DNA of 64,000 nucleotides, from assembly GCA_016709765.1 (NCBI GenBank), contig JADJMD010000013.1:620001-684000 (forward strand), in the 5' to 3' direction. The DNA comes from Ignavibacteriales bacterium (GTDB taxonomy: Bacteria; Bacteroidota; Ignavibacteria; Ignavibacteriales; Ignavibacteriaceae). The first letter of the stretch is position 1. Each line of letters starts with the position of its first letter. Of the stretch, positions 47,210 through 57,590 are shown one piece after another. The position numbers and the translations under genes are program-made. The notes beneath the pieces are model-generated. The model ran no database searches and was not told the origin of the DNA. It saw only the letters and a list, made by a program, of their open reading frames with translations.

Positions 47210-48441
47210 TTACCTGCCTTTCCGTTAAATCTATTATTCCCTTTTGTGTGAAAGATTTCATCTTTGAAATTTTCCAAAATGGAAATAAATGCGTTAGGAC
47301 TTGATTGACCCAATCCGCATTTTGATGCAACTTGCATTGATTTGCCAAGTTCTTTAAGTGTATTAATATATTTGAAAGTAAACTTTCCACTTTCAATCAT
47401 TTCAATTCCTTCAAGTAATTTTACATTACCGATTCTGCATGGTGTGCATTGCCCGCAGGATTCTTCAACAAAAAACTCCATAAAGTTTCTTAATACATGA
47501 AGCATGTCTCTTGATTCATTAAAAATTATTACCGAGCCGCCGGTTGAAATATCTTCATAACCAAACTTGCGATCGAATTGCGATTTTTGAATACAGATTC
47601 CGGATGCGCCGCCAATTTGAACAGCTTTGGCATTTCTTGCACCAACCAATTCAAGTAATTCATTTACGGCAATTCCCCATGGTAGTTCATAAACACCAGG
47701 GTTTTCACAATCACCAGAAACAGAAAACAATTTTGAACCGGTTGATTTATCTGTACCATATTTTTTAAACCAAGCCCCGCCTTTTGTAATGATGTGAGGA
47801 ACTGCAGCAAGTGTTTCAACATTATTTACGGAAGTTGGATAACCCATATAACCTGTGTTAACAGGGAATGGTGGACGATTACGCGGTTCGCCTCTGTAGC
47901 CTTCAAGTGATTCTATTAATGCAGTTTCTTCACCGCATACATAAGCACCTGAACCTAATCGTATTGAAATATCATATGAAAAATCTGTTCCAAGAATTCC
48001 TTCACCGAGCAGATTATCTTCTCTCATATTGGATAAATAATTTTCCAACTGCTCAAGCATGTATTCATACTCTGCACGTAAATAAACGATACCAACTTTT
48101 GCCCCGACAGTGTAACCGCCGATTACCATACCTTCAAAAACAAGTTCGGGATATTCCATTAAAAGAACTCTATCTTTAAATGTTCCAGGCTCGCCTTCAT
48201 CAGCGTTGCAAACAATAAATTTTTTGTCAGCTTTTGCTGCAGCCGTTAACATCCATTTTGTAGATGTAGGAAATCCAGCGCCGCCTCTACCTTTTAAACC
48301 AGAATCTTTTAACTCAAAAAGAATGTCTTCTCTTTTCTGTTTTAAAGCTTTTTTTATTCCTTCTCCTCTTTTATAAGGAGAAAAAAGAACCGGACCTGTA
48401 CGTTCCGTTTTTATATTATTTATTTTTGTTTCAATTTTCAT
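47206..48441 (-). CDS. hydB: NuoF-like HydB subunit, short form (module 1)
   Basis: 411 residues: FMN-binding GRGGAGFPTSTKW (51-63), NADH site GAYVCGEETALIESLEG (165-181) and one [4Fe-4S] (Cys329, 332, 335, 375). The N-terminal thioredoxin-like [2Fe-2S] domain and the C-terminal 2x[4Fe-4S] domain found in bifurcating-type HydB are both absent, so this subunit resembles plain NuoF. It should pass electrons between NAD(H) and HydA1 and may not bifurcate (inference). Confidence 0.9.
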   Translation of the reverse strand: MKIETKINNIKTERTGPVLFSPYKRGEGIKKALKQKREDILFELKDSGLKGRGGAGFPTSTKWMLTAAAKADKKFIVCNADEGEPGTFKDRVLLMEYPELVFEGMVIGGYTVGAKVGIVYLRAEYEYMLEQLENYLSNMREDNLLGEGILGTDFSYDISIRLGSGAYVCGEETALIESLEGYRGEPRNRPPFPVNTGYMGYPTSVNNVETLAAVPHIITKGGAWFKKYGTDKSTGSKLFSVSGDCENPGVYELPWGIAVNELLELVGARNAKAVQIGGASGICIQKSQFDRKFGYEDISTGGSVIIFNESRDMLHVLRNFMEFFVEESCGQCTPCRIGNVKLLEGIEMIESGKFTFKYINTLKELGKSMQVASKCGLGQSSPNAFISILENFKDEIFHTKGNNRFNGKAGK

Positions 48442-48450
48442 TTATCATCC

Positions 48451-48924
48451 CTACTTTATTTCGTTAAGAATGTTAACTGCATTTTCAGGATCGAGTTTTG
48501 TGTAAACACGATCGTTAACTATCATTGCTGGTCCTTGATCACACATTCCAACGCAGTTAGTAAATTCTAAAGTTATGCGGTTATCTTTTGTTGTTTCGCC
48601 AAACTTAATTCCTAGCTCCCTTTCAATAGCTTCAACAACTTTATTCTTGTTAGCCATATCGCATGATATTGTTTGACACAATCTTACAATATTTCTTCCT
48701 GTCGGTTTTGAGTGAAGAAAAGAATAAAAGGATATAACGCTAAAAACTTCAACAGGATGTATATCAAGGAATCTTGCAACTTCCTGCTGAGCGAAATCAC
48801 TTATATAACTATGTTTTTTTTGTATTGCCTGAAGCACCGGCATCAGTGCTGATCTGTCTTTACCGTATTTTATTACGTAGCTCTCTATCTCTTCTGAAAG
48901 AGCATTTTTTTCTACAACAAGCAT
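48451..48924 (-). CDS. hydC: NuoE-like HydC subunit (module 1)
   Basis: 157 residues, thioredoxin-like fold with a [2Fe-2S] cluster: Cys83 and Cys88 (LCQTISC), Cys124 and Cys128 (NCVGMC). It completes the HydABC trimer. The ribosome site AAGGAG of this gene lies inside the end of the receiver gene before it, and the next gene (hydB) starts 9 bases after its stop. Confidence 0.9.
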   Translation of the reverse strand: MLVVEKNALSEEIESYVIKYGKDRSALMPVLQAIQKKHSYISDFAQQEVARFLDIHPVEVFSVISFYSFLHSKPTGRNIVRLCQTISCDMANKNKVVEAIERELGIKFGETTKDNRITLEFTNCVGMCDQGPAMIVNDRVYTKLDPENAVNILNEIK

Positions 48925-48929
48925 TTGCT

Positions 48930-49309
48930 CTACTCCTTAAAATGAATTGCTAAAAGTTTTTCTACTTTGTCCACAAGAGTTTCGGGTGAAATTGGCTTTT
49001 CAACAAACTCATCAACAGGAACCATTTCGCTTGCGCCAAATTCCATTCCTAAAGATTTTGAAACTGATGTGTACATTATAATTGGTGTGTCCACATTCAT
49101 TTTGCGGAACTTTTGAGCGAGAAAAATCCATCATCGGGTTCATTCATCATTACATCAAGAATGATTAAATCTGGATTTTGATCCATAACGATTTTATATC
49201 CATCATCTGGATTGGAAGCGGTGATAACGTCGTAACCTTTTGAAGTTAATACCAAACTGCTGGCATCAACAATATCCGGATCGTCGTCTATTATTGCTAT
49301 TTTGGCCAT
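48930..49309 (-). CDS. response-regulator receiver protein heading the hyd1 operon (frameshifted)
   Basis: Starts IAIIDDDPDIVDAS with the acidic pair and continues to the phospho-acceptor in LIILDVMMNEPDDG. The frame breaks in a T5 run (49122-49126, minus strand); one more T gives DGFFLAQKFRKMN and an open frame to a TAG at 48930 with PIIMYTSVS and EFVEKPISPETL, typical of receiver alpha-4/beta-5, for a total of about 126 residues. No output domain. It is 5 bases before hydC1, so it is almost surely co-transcribed with the hydrogenase. Confidence 0.85.
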
Positions 49310-49646
49310 TGTTTATCCCCTAAAGATAAATTTATGGAATATTTAGTTAATTAAGAGTTTTCAAGTATTCATCAATTAACATGTTAAGTGCCATATTACT
49401 TTACACCGAATAATTATTTTAATTCAATTAGTGCGAGGGTTAAACATTTTTTTGTTTGATTTTTCTTAATCATAAGAAGTTTCACTTCTCAAATAAGATA
49501 TGCTGTTTATTAGCTTTTGCTAATTGCGAAAAGATGATAAACGGGAAGAGAGTTAAAAGCGAATAATTAAGAATTAAAAACTTTAGCTGATTAGAAATTA
49601 TTTTTAAATAGCTATTTTGATATTATAAAAAGGAGCAATAAAAAAT
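49310..49646. other. 337-base upstream region of the hyd1 operon
   Basis: No coding sequence. It holds a small hairpin GAAGT/ACTTC near 49488-49500 and a weak sigma-54-like site on the minus strand at 49378-49393 (TGGCACT, then ATGTT), about 70 bases before the receiver gene. The -12 half matches poorly. The divergent promoter of the methyltransferase remnant should also lie here. Confidence 0.4.
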
Positions 49647-50015
49647 ATGAAATCAAATAACAACTTTTACAATTCAGCTTCAGTTTATTACGATAAGATG
49701 ATTGACTTTGATTCTGCATTACAGAAACGCAAAATACTCTTATCAAATTTTATTGATAAAAAAATAAAATCAGTTGCAGATGTTGGATGTGGAACCGGAG
49801 TTGATTCTATTGCTCTTGCGCTGCTTGGATTAAATGTTACAGCATATGATCCTTCATCGGAAATGATAAACATTGCGAAAGCCAATTCTGAAAAACATAA
49901 TTGCAAAATTGATTTCCATATCTTTTGTGCGAATAAAATCCCAAAAACATTTTATAATAAGTTTGATATAGTTGTTTCACTTGGAAATACTAGAACTATT
50001 TGGTGGTTTGGATAA
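49647..50015 (+). pseudogene. truncated SAM-dependent methyltransferase
   Basis: 122 residues containing the SAM motif VADVGCGTGVDSIALALLGL and DPSSEMINIAKANS, then LGNT. The frame ends early; a shift gives a further short tail to about 50070 that does not look like the usual C-terminal half of the family. A real 3' loss, not only a single-base error, seems likely. A ribosome site AAAGGAG precedes it. Confidence 0.6.
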
Positions 50016-50072
50016 AAAAGTTTTTGATGCAAAAATCTCAAATGATTTAGTATTATTTACTCAAAAATAATT

Positions 50073-50092
50073 AGGCACGATTGCTCGTGCCT
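50073..50092. terminator. AGGCACGA/TCGTGCCT hairpin
   Basis: Perfect 8-bp stem with loop TTGC between the methyltransferase remnant and the convergent propeller gene. The same stem, with one change, recurs at 51823. T run weak here. Confidence 0.5.
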
Positions 50093-50129
50093 TAAACATC
50101 TCGTTTCTTTACTTTTACCTCTTGCCAGG

Positions 50130-51695
50130 TTACTTCATCAAGATCATCTTCTTTGTGCTAACAAAATCTCCTACTTTAATTTGATAGAAATACACTCCTG
50201 ATGATAGTTTAGATGCATCAAATTCAATTTCATATCTTCCTGCAGGACGTTCTTCGTTTACTAAAGTTGTTACTTCATTTCCAAGAACGTCATAAACTTT
50301 TATAGTCTGCCATTCGCTTACTGGCGACTGCCAAATTATTTTTGTGTTTGGATTAAATGGGTTTGGAAAGTTTTGTCCCAGATTATAATCCAGCAAAGGT
50401 TCATAATTTTCTACAACTGTAGGGCTGTCTTTTACAGCAATTAAATTTTGTGTGTGATATGGGAAAGTTGAGCTTATATGTGCACCTATATATAATGTGC
50501 CATCACTACCAATTGCTGGACAGGAGTCATATTCAAGATCACCCATATCCAATGTCCATAAGACTGTACCATCAAAATCAATGCAGCCAAAGTATGAGGC
50601 TATACTTGTTCCAAAATATACCTTTCCTTCTGCATCACAAACTAATTCATGATTAATCCAATTTTGATATGTATCGTTTTCAAAATCTAAAATCGTTTTC
50701 CAGTTTTCATTACCATCATAATCAAGGGATATTATTGCAGTTTGATATTCCCTATTCCCATTTATAAATGCATGAAAAATAATATTTCCATTTTTATCTA
50801 TGGTTGGCGCTGTATACATATTAAATCCTTCGATACCATATTTCCATTTAAGATCACCATTTGCAGACACCGCGAATAAAAAGTTTTCTCCTATTGTTGT
50901 ATCTCTTCCTAAAGTATAAATAGTATTGTTGTTATCAATTAGTGGTAAACCCCAATTAACCAAACCGGGATTAAAACTCCAATTTACATTTCCATCCAAA
51001 TCTGTAGATTTTAATGAACCAGCATAACCAACCTGTGTGTAGTCATCTTTGAAATACATAGTATCGCCGGAAGGTGAAAACATTATTCCTCTAAAGTATA
51101 TCCCAGACCAAGGAATTTTTCTTACTAAGTTACCGTTTGAGGATATTACAACAATGGTGTCTTTAATTGGTATATAGAATTTTCCTGACTTATCTCTTGA
51201 GATTGTAAAATTCAAAACCCCTATCGGAAGATCAGTAAGATTCCATTTTTCACTTCCATAGAAATCTAATGAATAAATGTTGCTGTTCCTGCTTCCAAAG
51301 TATATACTCGAATCGTTACCTAGTACAGGCCCAACATTATTAGCAAAATTAGTTTCTGTCTCAAACATCCAATTATCATTTCCATTTTTATTAAGAGAAT
51401 AAAAATAATTTACAGTATCTAATGATAAGGCTCTTTCACCCATATAAAGATTATCATCATAGCCTATAACCGGGCCATAAATAACACCAAGTGGCATATC
51501 TTTTTTCCATATTACATTGTTTGTTCTGGGACCAATATACTCTGATCTTCCAGTTCCTTGCATATCGCCACGTAGTACAGGCCAAGGTGAATCTGCCAGC
51601 GAAGGCCAGGGGATTTTAACTTGCTGTTGACTTTGCAGTTCTGTGGAATAAAAACTGAACAGCAATAGGAATAAAAATATTGTAAATGTTTTCAT
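50130..51695 (-). CDS. T9SS-sorted PQQ-like beta-propeller protein
   Basis: 521 residues. Signal peptide, then repeated outer-propeller units of the PQQ/WD40-like type (WPVLRGDMQGTGRSEYIG, SIYFGSRNSNIYSLD, NWSFNPGLVNWGLPLID, KVYFGTSIASYFGCID, TLYIGAHISS), and a T9SS domain with NFPNPFNPNTKIIW and SGVYFYQIKVG...MILMK. A surface or secreted binding protein; no PQQ-binding Trp-docking motif could be firmly placed. Monocistronic between two hairpins. Confidence 0.85.
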   Translation of the reverse strand: MKTFTIFLFLLLFSFYSTELQSQQQVKIPWPSLADSPWPVLRGDMQGTGRSEYIGPRTNNVIWKKDMPLGVIYGPVIGYDDNLYMGERALSLDTVNYFYSLNKNGNDNWMFETETNFANNVGPVLGNDSSIYFGSRNSNIYSLDFYGSEKWNLTDLPIGVLNFTISRDKSGKFYIPIKDTIVVISSNGNLVRKIPWSGIYFRGIMFSPSGDTMYFKDDYTQVGYAGSLKSTDLDGNVNWSFNPGLVNWGLPLIDNNNTIYTLGRDTTIGENFLFAVSANGDLKWKYGIEGFNMYTAPTIDKNGNIIFHAFINGNREYQTAIISLDYDGNENWKTILDFENDTYQNWINHELVCDAEGKVYFGTSIASYFGCIDFDGTVLWTLDMGDLEYDSCPAIGSDGTLYIGAHISSTFPYHTQNLIAVKDSPTVVENYEPLLDYNLGQNFPNPFNPNTKIIWQSPVSEWQTIKVYDVLGNEVTTLVNEERPAGRYEIEFDASKLSSGVYFYQIKVGDFVSTKKMILMK

Positions 51696-51815
51696 TATTT
51701 AACCACGATTTCAAAATGTACTAAATATAGTTTCAATAGATAATGATTTAAATGAATAGAATAAACCATTTAAAGTCAAATTAAATCTGTGTTTAAATGC
51801 TTGCCAATCACCAAT

Positions 51816-51840
51816 AAAAAAAGACACGATTGCTCGTGCC
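51816..51840 (-). terminator. intrinsic terminator of the gingipain-like gene
   Basis: GGCACGA pairs with TCGTGTC (minus strand; one G-T), loop GCAA, then seven T. It lies 70 bases after the stop at 51910. Confidence 0.75.
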
Positions 51841-51855
51841 TTTTAGAAAATTACT

Positions 51856-51903
51856 TCACACTTCGTCCCTCGAATACGCTCGGGATGACAACTCAGTGTG
51901 ACA
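51856..51903. repeat. intergenic palindrome with TCACAC/GTGTGA arms
   Basis: Outer arms 51856-51861 and 51896-51901, inner CCCTCGA/TCGGGA pair, with GGGATGAC inside. Same outer arms as the element at 41675. Confidence 0.5.
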
Positions 51904-51909
51904 AAGCAA

Positions 51910-54900
51910 TTATTTCAACAACATCAATTTCTTTGTTGCTGAATAATTTTCACTTTCCATCTTATAGAAATATATTCCTGATGATAGTCCTGAAGCATTA
52001 AACATCATTTCGTGATAACCTTCTTCAAGTTCACCGTTAAATATTTCTGCAACTTTTTCGCCAAGTGTGTTGTAAACACTTAAGCTTAAGTTTGTTTTAA
52101 CCGGTAATGCAAACTTAATTGTTGTACTTGGGTTAAATGGGTTAGGATAATTCTGATATAAAGCAAAATCTTTTGGTCCGGTTACTTCAACTTCTATTTC
52201 ATTGCTGTAGCTAAAAGTTCCATCAAAATCGATTTGCTTTAATCTGTATAAGTATGTTCCAGGTTTTTCATTCTTATCAGAATATGAGTAGAATGTTTTT
52301 TCAGTTGTAGTTCCTTTACCACTTACAAATCCAACATTACTGAATTCCGTTTGACCTTTCTCGTTTGACTTTTCACGTTTTTCAATTTGAAATCCATTGT
52401 TATTCGTTTCAGTTGCTGTACTCCAGTTAAGAACAACATTTCCATCAACCATTTCTGCATTAAATGAAACCAGTTCAACAGGCACTTCGCTGGAAACTGT
52501 CATTGTAATAGGAACAATCATTAATGTGTTTGCGGGATCATTAGTTGTGATTTCCATATCCATAGTATATTCACCAAGTTCCATCCCTTCGGTATCTATC
52601 AACAAACCAACATTAATAGAATTACCGCTGTAAATAGTACCAGAATAATTATTTAATGACAACCATTCAGGATCAGCAGCAAGTTGTACGGCTAAATTAT
52701 TTGCAAGATAAGCGGCATCATAAACTATTTGAAGTCCATCAGTACCTGAACCATTTTCAATTCCAACAGTTGCACTTGTTAAAGTTGCGTTTAAGTTATT
52801 GTAATAGAACATAATTCTATCATTTGATTTGATCACAACTTGAAAAGTAAGTGAACCGGTTCCATTGTATTTTTGCCAGTTAGTAAACTGAATAGTAAAT
52901 TTATCTGTTTCTCTTAAATAATGAACAGTTCCCTGAGTTCTTCCATCAAGATCATCCCAGAAAGGCGCGATGATATTATTAGGTGCCGCCCCATCGGGTA
53001 TTGCAGCATTGCTGTAATATGAAGATGTTAGAGCGCTAAAACTTAAAAATCCATTTGTCGTTAAATAGATATCCGAATAATTCGTTCCGTAAAACTTAAA
53101 ATCAAATCCAATCGGAATTGCATTTGTATATCCATCGTCAAGAGTACCGTTCCAGGTTGTAACTTGTACAGCAATTGGGTTTGCTGCAATATCAGTCCAA
53201 ACATATGCGGGACCATTAGGATCATTACTGTCTTTCCATCTATAACCAAATACATCAGGACCACCGGCACCTTTAAAACTATAACCTAAATCATTACGTG
53301 GAAAATCTTTTTATCTTCTCCTTTTCCAGTGAACTTTTCGTTAGCTCCAGTTAATACAATCATTACATTATCAGGGAAAGTACTGTTAGTAAGTTCTATT
53401 GAATAATCAAGAGTAGAACTCTGTGCAGAGGTATTTGATAATAAAAGAGATTCAGTAAATGTAGTATCAGGAATTGAGAAACAATTCATTGAGTCCACAC
53501 TAAGTGCTGCAACCGGTGGGAATAAGGTTACACCTGTTGGCACATTAGACATAACAGATTTATTATTCCACATATCCAATGCTTTGGCAGCAAAGTAATA
53601 TGTTGTATTAAAGTCCAATCCATCAATTGCAAATGATCTTGGAGCACCTAAAGTATCAGAAACTCCGGTAAACAATTTTTGTGATGCGCTATTAAAATCA
53701 ACATCGTTAGTAATTGGATCTACAGAATACCTTAAATCATAAGACGTAACACCACCCACTGTAGAATCATATGGAGCAGTCCAATTTATTGTTAGCGAAT
53801 TTGATGTAGCATCTCCAACACTTAAGTCTGTGATTGCATCAGGCGGAGTAGTATCTGGAGGAATCTGACGTACTACAGGCATTGAAGGATCGCCCATTAA
53901 ATTATACATTTCCATATAGCGAAGTACGGTTGCAGTAACACCACCGTAATGTGTTGCAAGATCAAACTTTGCTTTGTCAAACATTGGTGTAACACGAGTT
54001 AACTCTTCCAGAAACATTGCATCAATTAATCTTCTTTCAAGAATATCATCCTCATCCCAGTAAGAGTTTACAGATGAACCATAAAACGTTGATCCGCCGT
54101 TTGTTGTACGAATCCATGTCTCGCCGAAACTTTCTGCGATTTGATATGATCCGGTAATACATGCAAATGAATAAACAAATGGATACATAACCGTATTTGT
54201 TAATGATCTAACTTGTGATTGTGTAAGTTGTGGACCATCAGCCCAGTAAGTTTCTGCGCCGTGTCCGGAATAGATTGCAAATCTTTGGTTAGCATTTAAA
54301 GCATCAATCAATTGCTGTGTTGTTGCATTATGAGTAACAGTATAAAGTTTTAGATTCTCCCAACCAGCTGGCTGAAAGTGTGTGTTAATAACGTAATTAT
54401 GTGTTCCTTCAGTAATAGCATAATTGTCAGTTGAAGCCATAAAAACATTTTTCTTTGCAACAGTAGCAATGTAGCTTTCCATATAAATGGATTTAGTTAA
54501 AGCATTCTGTAGTTCCTGTTCTGTTGTTACTGAAAATCTTCCTATAAATGCATCTGCAAATTTATCCGTGCCTGCAAGCTGTACATAGTTTAAATCTGTA
54601 TTTGGATTTCCTTCTCCAGTTCCAATCCAAGATGGAATATGCTGAACATCACCAACAAGTAATACAAATTCAGGTCTAGTCTCTGCGTTATCATATCTGG
54701 CTTGTATAAATGCTTTGATAGCTGATGTGGTAGTTCCAGTTGTTGTTGTATTAAAAACATCAACTATAAATCCTTGTGCAGATTTATGTGTTATAAAAGA
54801 GGCTAATCCTGCTTCAAAAGTTGGTGCTGTAATTATTAAATATCTCATTGAAAGTAAAGATTCTGTTGGTTGGTATCCAACAAGCACATTTTTCAAAAAC

Positions 54901-55514
54901 TCATTATATGTTTCTGATTTATAAACGGAAGATTCTAATTCCGAATTAATGTTTATTTCAAACGATGCTGAATTTGTAATTAAAAGTTTATTATCCTTCG
55001 GATTGTATGAGAATGGGAAAACAGTAACCATAACTCCGCTTACGCCGCCTATTACAAATGGTTCAGAAATGCTTACCAAAGGTTTTTCAATTCCTGCCGA
55101 ACTATAATAATCGGAATTGATAACAAATGGTCTTTCACTTAAAGATCTTTCTCTGCTCCAGTACATTTGTTTGGGATAAACTTTTTTGCTCAGTATCTGT
55201 GTTGATTGATCAAAAGAGTTTATGCTAACTGTTGGTTTTTGTTCATCACTGGGAATAAAAAGATTAAAAGATATTTGTGGTATGGCTGGCATTCCAACAT
55301 CTGGTGTAACACCGTAACCGGGAATTTGAATATCAACAAATTCACCTTCTGCTTCCGTTATTGAAGCAAAATTATATTGTTGTAAAGAAAAGTTAACAAC
55401 GTAGCCGTTATTTGATTTGGCTACTGAAATTCCCTCTGGTTGAGCAAATATTGTTGTAATCATTAATGAAAATGAAAACGACACAACGAACAAGAAACTG
55501 TAAATACGCTTCAT
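51910..55514 (-). CDS. gingipain-like C25 cysteine peptidase with T9SS domain (frameshifted)
   Basis: Two frames join into about 1201 residues. Signal peptide, N-terminal propeptide-like region, the C25 catalytic domain with YSGHGAETYWADGP (His) and VYSFACITGSYQIAESFGETW (Cys, in two parts), a fibronectin type III domain (TPPDAITDLSVGDATSNSLTI), a nidogen/beta-sandwich region (FKFYGTNYSDIYLTTNGFLSF), then the sorting domain with NYPNPFNPSTTIKF. The break is a T5 run (plus 53308-53312); one extra base restores GEDKKDFPRND. A large secreted protease. Confidence 0.85.
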
Positions 55515-55565
55515 CTCTGTTCCTGTATGTAGTTTAAAAATAGCCCCTGTAATAGAGCGGAGTAA

Positions 55566-57050
55566 TTAATTAGACATTATTGTTGGTAAAAATACTTTAA
55601 AAGTTGTTCCTTCGCCATAGTCAGATTCAACTTCTATCATTCCGGAGTAAGAATCGATAATACGTTTCACGATTGATAAACCTAAACCTGTGCCGCTAAT
55701 GTTTTTTGTTTTTTCATTTTTAGCACGGAAAAATTCTGTGAACAATTTGTTCTTTTCTTCGGGTTTTAAACCAATTCCATTGTCTTTTATAGTGGTAAGA
55801 AGATAATCATCGGACATAGAAAGTTTTATTGTAATTGTTCCTTGTTCACGATTATACTTAATAGCATTGCTTATTAGATTTGTAAATAATCTTGTAATCT
55901 CATCGCTATCAGCCTTTATACATTGCTTGTATTCATCATGATCAAAGATTACCTGAATTCCTTTTTTGTTGATGTCAACCTGGAACAGTTCAAGAATGGA
56001 TGCTATAACTTCGTGAATACAAACTCGTTTTATTTCACGATGGACTGCTTTCATTTCCATTCGTGATATATCTAAAAGATCATTTACCATTTTTAATAAA
56101 CCATCTAAACGAATCATCGAGCGGTTTTCATATTCTTTCTTTTGTTCAGGACTAAGCTTAATCGAATCATCATTAAACAATTTTAAAAATCCATATACCG
56201 CTGCTATTGGGGCTTTTAGTTCATGAGAAACCATCGATACAAACTGGGATTTTACAAATTCAATTTTTTTAAGCTCGGTTATATCTTTAAAAACTATTAC
56301 AACTCCTGCAACATTTTCCCCTGGATGAAACACGGCGGATGCAGTTGCTTCGATAAAAAATTCACGATTGGGTTTTAATTCAATCTGTATGGTATAAGAA
56401 TTATGGTCTGATGATTTTTCATTAACAAACTTTTTAAACAGCGCAAGTATTTCAGGTTTAAGCTTATCTAAAATGTATTCTTCAATGGCAATTCCTGTCA
56501 ACTCTAAAAACCTTAATGCGGCAGGATTATATAGAACAGCAAGTCCATCCTTATTAACAACCAGAACACCATCTGTAATTGAGTTTACAATAGTGTTCAT
56601 TCTTGTTTTTTCAAATGCTACTTCAAGCAAACGTTCTTCTCGTTCCTTGTGCCATTTTTCCGCTTCAAGATTTACTAGTCTTATTTGATAACCTTCTTTA
56701 AGGTTTGATAAAAGCTCTTCAGGTGTAAATGGTTTTGGTATGTAACTATGCGCGCCTAATCGTGTTGCTTCAACTGCAGTTTCATAACTAGCAAATGCTG
56801 TTGCAATAAAGCAAACTGTATTCGGATATTTATCGCGTATTCTTTGAAGAACTTCAAGTCCATCAACATCGGGCATCTTTAAATCAATAACGGCCAGATC
56901 GAATTCGGTTTCAGTTCCAAGTTTTATTCCATCAGTTCCGTTTTCTGCAGTTGTTACATCATAGTTTTCGCGGGTAAGTAATCTTTGTGCACCAATCCGA
57001 AGACCTTTTTCATCGTCAACAATCAGAACTTTTGGTTTGTAAGTGTTCAT
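55566..57050 (-). CDS. REC-PAS-histidine kinase hybrid
   Basis: 494 residues without membrane segments. Receiver (about 6-125, Asp56 in VIDLKMP), PAS (about 150-265; VNSITDGVLVVNKDGLAVLYN), HisKA (FVSMVSHELKAPIAAVYG, His near 275), HATPase_c (LISNAIKYN, DNGIGLKP, GTGLGLSIV). An N-terminal receiver before the kinase suits the middle of a relay that takes phosphate from another kinase. It is the last gene of the hyd2/sensor run and has the palindromic element 57064 upstream. Confidence 0.88.
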   Translation of the reverse strand: MNTYKPKVLIVDDEKGLRIGAQRLLTRENYDVTTAENGTDGIKLGTETEFDLAVIDLKMPDVDGLEVLQRIRDKYPNTVCFIATAFASYETAVEATRLGAHSYIPKPFTPEELLSNLKEGYQIRLVNLEAEKWHKEREERLLEVAFEKTRMNTIVNSITDGVLVVNKDGLAVLYNPAALRFLELTGIAIEEYILDKLKPEILALFKKFVNEKSSDHNSYTIQIELKPNREFFIEATASAVFHPGENVAGVVIVFKDITELKKIEFVKSQFVSMVSHELKAPIAAVYGFLKLFNDDSIKLSPEQKKEYENRSMIRLDGLLKMVNDLLDISRMEMKAVHREIKRVCIHEVIASILELFQVDINKKGIQVIFDHDEYKQCIKADSDEITRLFTNLISNAIKYNREQGTITIKLSMSDDYLLTTIKDNGIGLKPEEKNKLFTEFFRAKNEKTKNISGTGLGLSIVKRIIDSYSGMIEVESDYGEGTTFKVFLPTIMSN

Positions 57051-57063
57051 ATATTTTGTTTTG

Positions 57064-57126
57064 TTATTCCGGGCTCAACCTGGAATCTATGCTTCAATTT
57101 GTAGATTCATGCGAAAGTGGGAATGA
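57064..57126. repeat. bipartite ATTCCGGG...GGAATGAC element
   Basis: First hairpin ATTCCGGG/CCTGGAAT, second degenerate half ending GTGGGAATGAC. Sits in the 135-base gap between the receiver gene and the hybrid kinase gene. Confidence 0.6.
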
Positions 57127-57185
57127 CATTGAATATATTTTAACGATATTCACATTTCGACTTTGCTGAATGTGACAAATGATTT

Positions 57186-57590
57186 CTATTTCCTTAACTC
57201 AAAAAATGCTTCAAGTTTCTGAACAAATTCTTCTATAACTACTGGTTTATTAAGGAGTGCATCCGCTTTTATCCATTCCTTTTCTTCAGAAGTTGACGCA
57301 CCAAATTTGAATCCTGTATCGTAAGTTGCTGAAGTAAGAATAAAAACAGGAATATTTTTTCCATAATCATCCCGCTTAATTCTGTAACAAAGTATAAAAC
57401 CGGAATCATGTTCTTCCATAATTAAATCGACAACGCAGGCATCTGGTTTTACTTTTTTAAAAACCTCAAATCCTTCTTTGCCGCTGTTTGCTGTAATTAC
57501 TTCATAACCTTTGGATTCAATTAATAATTTATTTTGTTCAAGAAGATCTAAATCGTCATCGACTAATAGAATTTTTTTCTTTGTGCTCAT
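57186..57590 (-). CDS. single-domain response regulator
   Basis: 134 residues: DDD at 11-13, phospho-acceptor Asp55 in CVVDLIMEE, Thr/Lys in LTSATY and LNKPVVIEEF. No output domain, so a phosphate-shuttle or protein-interaction role. Its ATG overlaps the stop of the H-cluster kinase gene (ATGA), strong evidence that the two work together. Confidence 0.9.
   Translation of the reverse strand: MSTKKKILLVDDDLDLLEQNKLLIESKGYEVITANSGKEGFEVFKKVKPDACVVDLIMEEHDSGFILCYRIKRDDYGKNIPVFILTSATYDTGFKFGASTSEEKEWIKADALLNKPVVIEEFVQKLEAFFELRK

Noticed and set aside
49378..49393. Firm sigma-54 promoter for the hyd1 operon
   Set aside because: TGGCAC matches, but the -12 part (ATGTT) is too weak; kept only as a remark.
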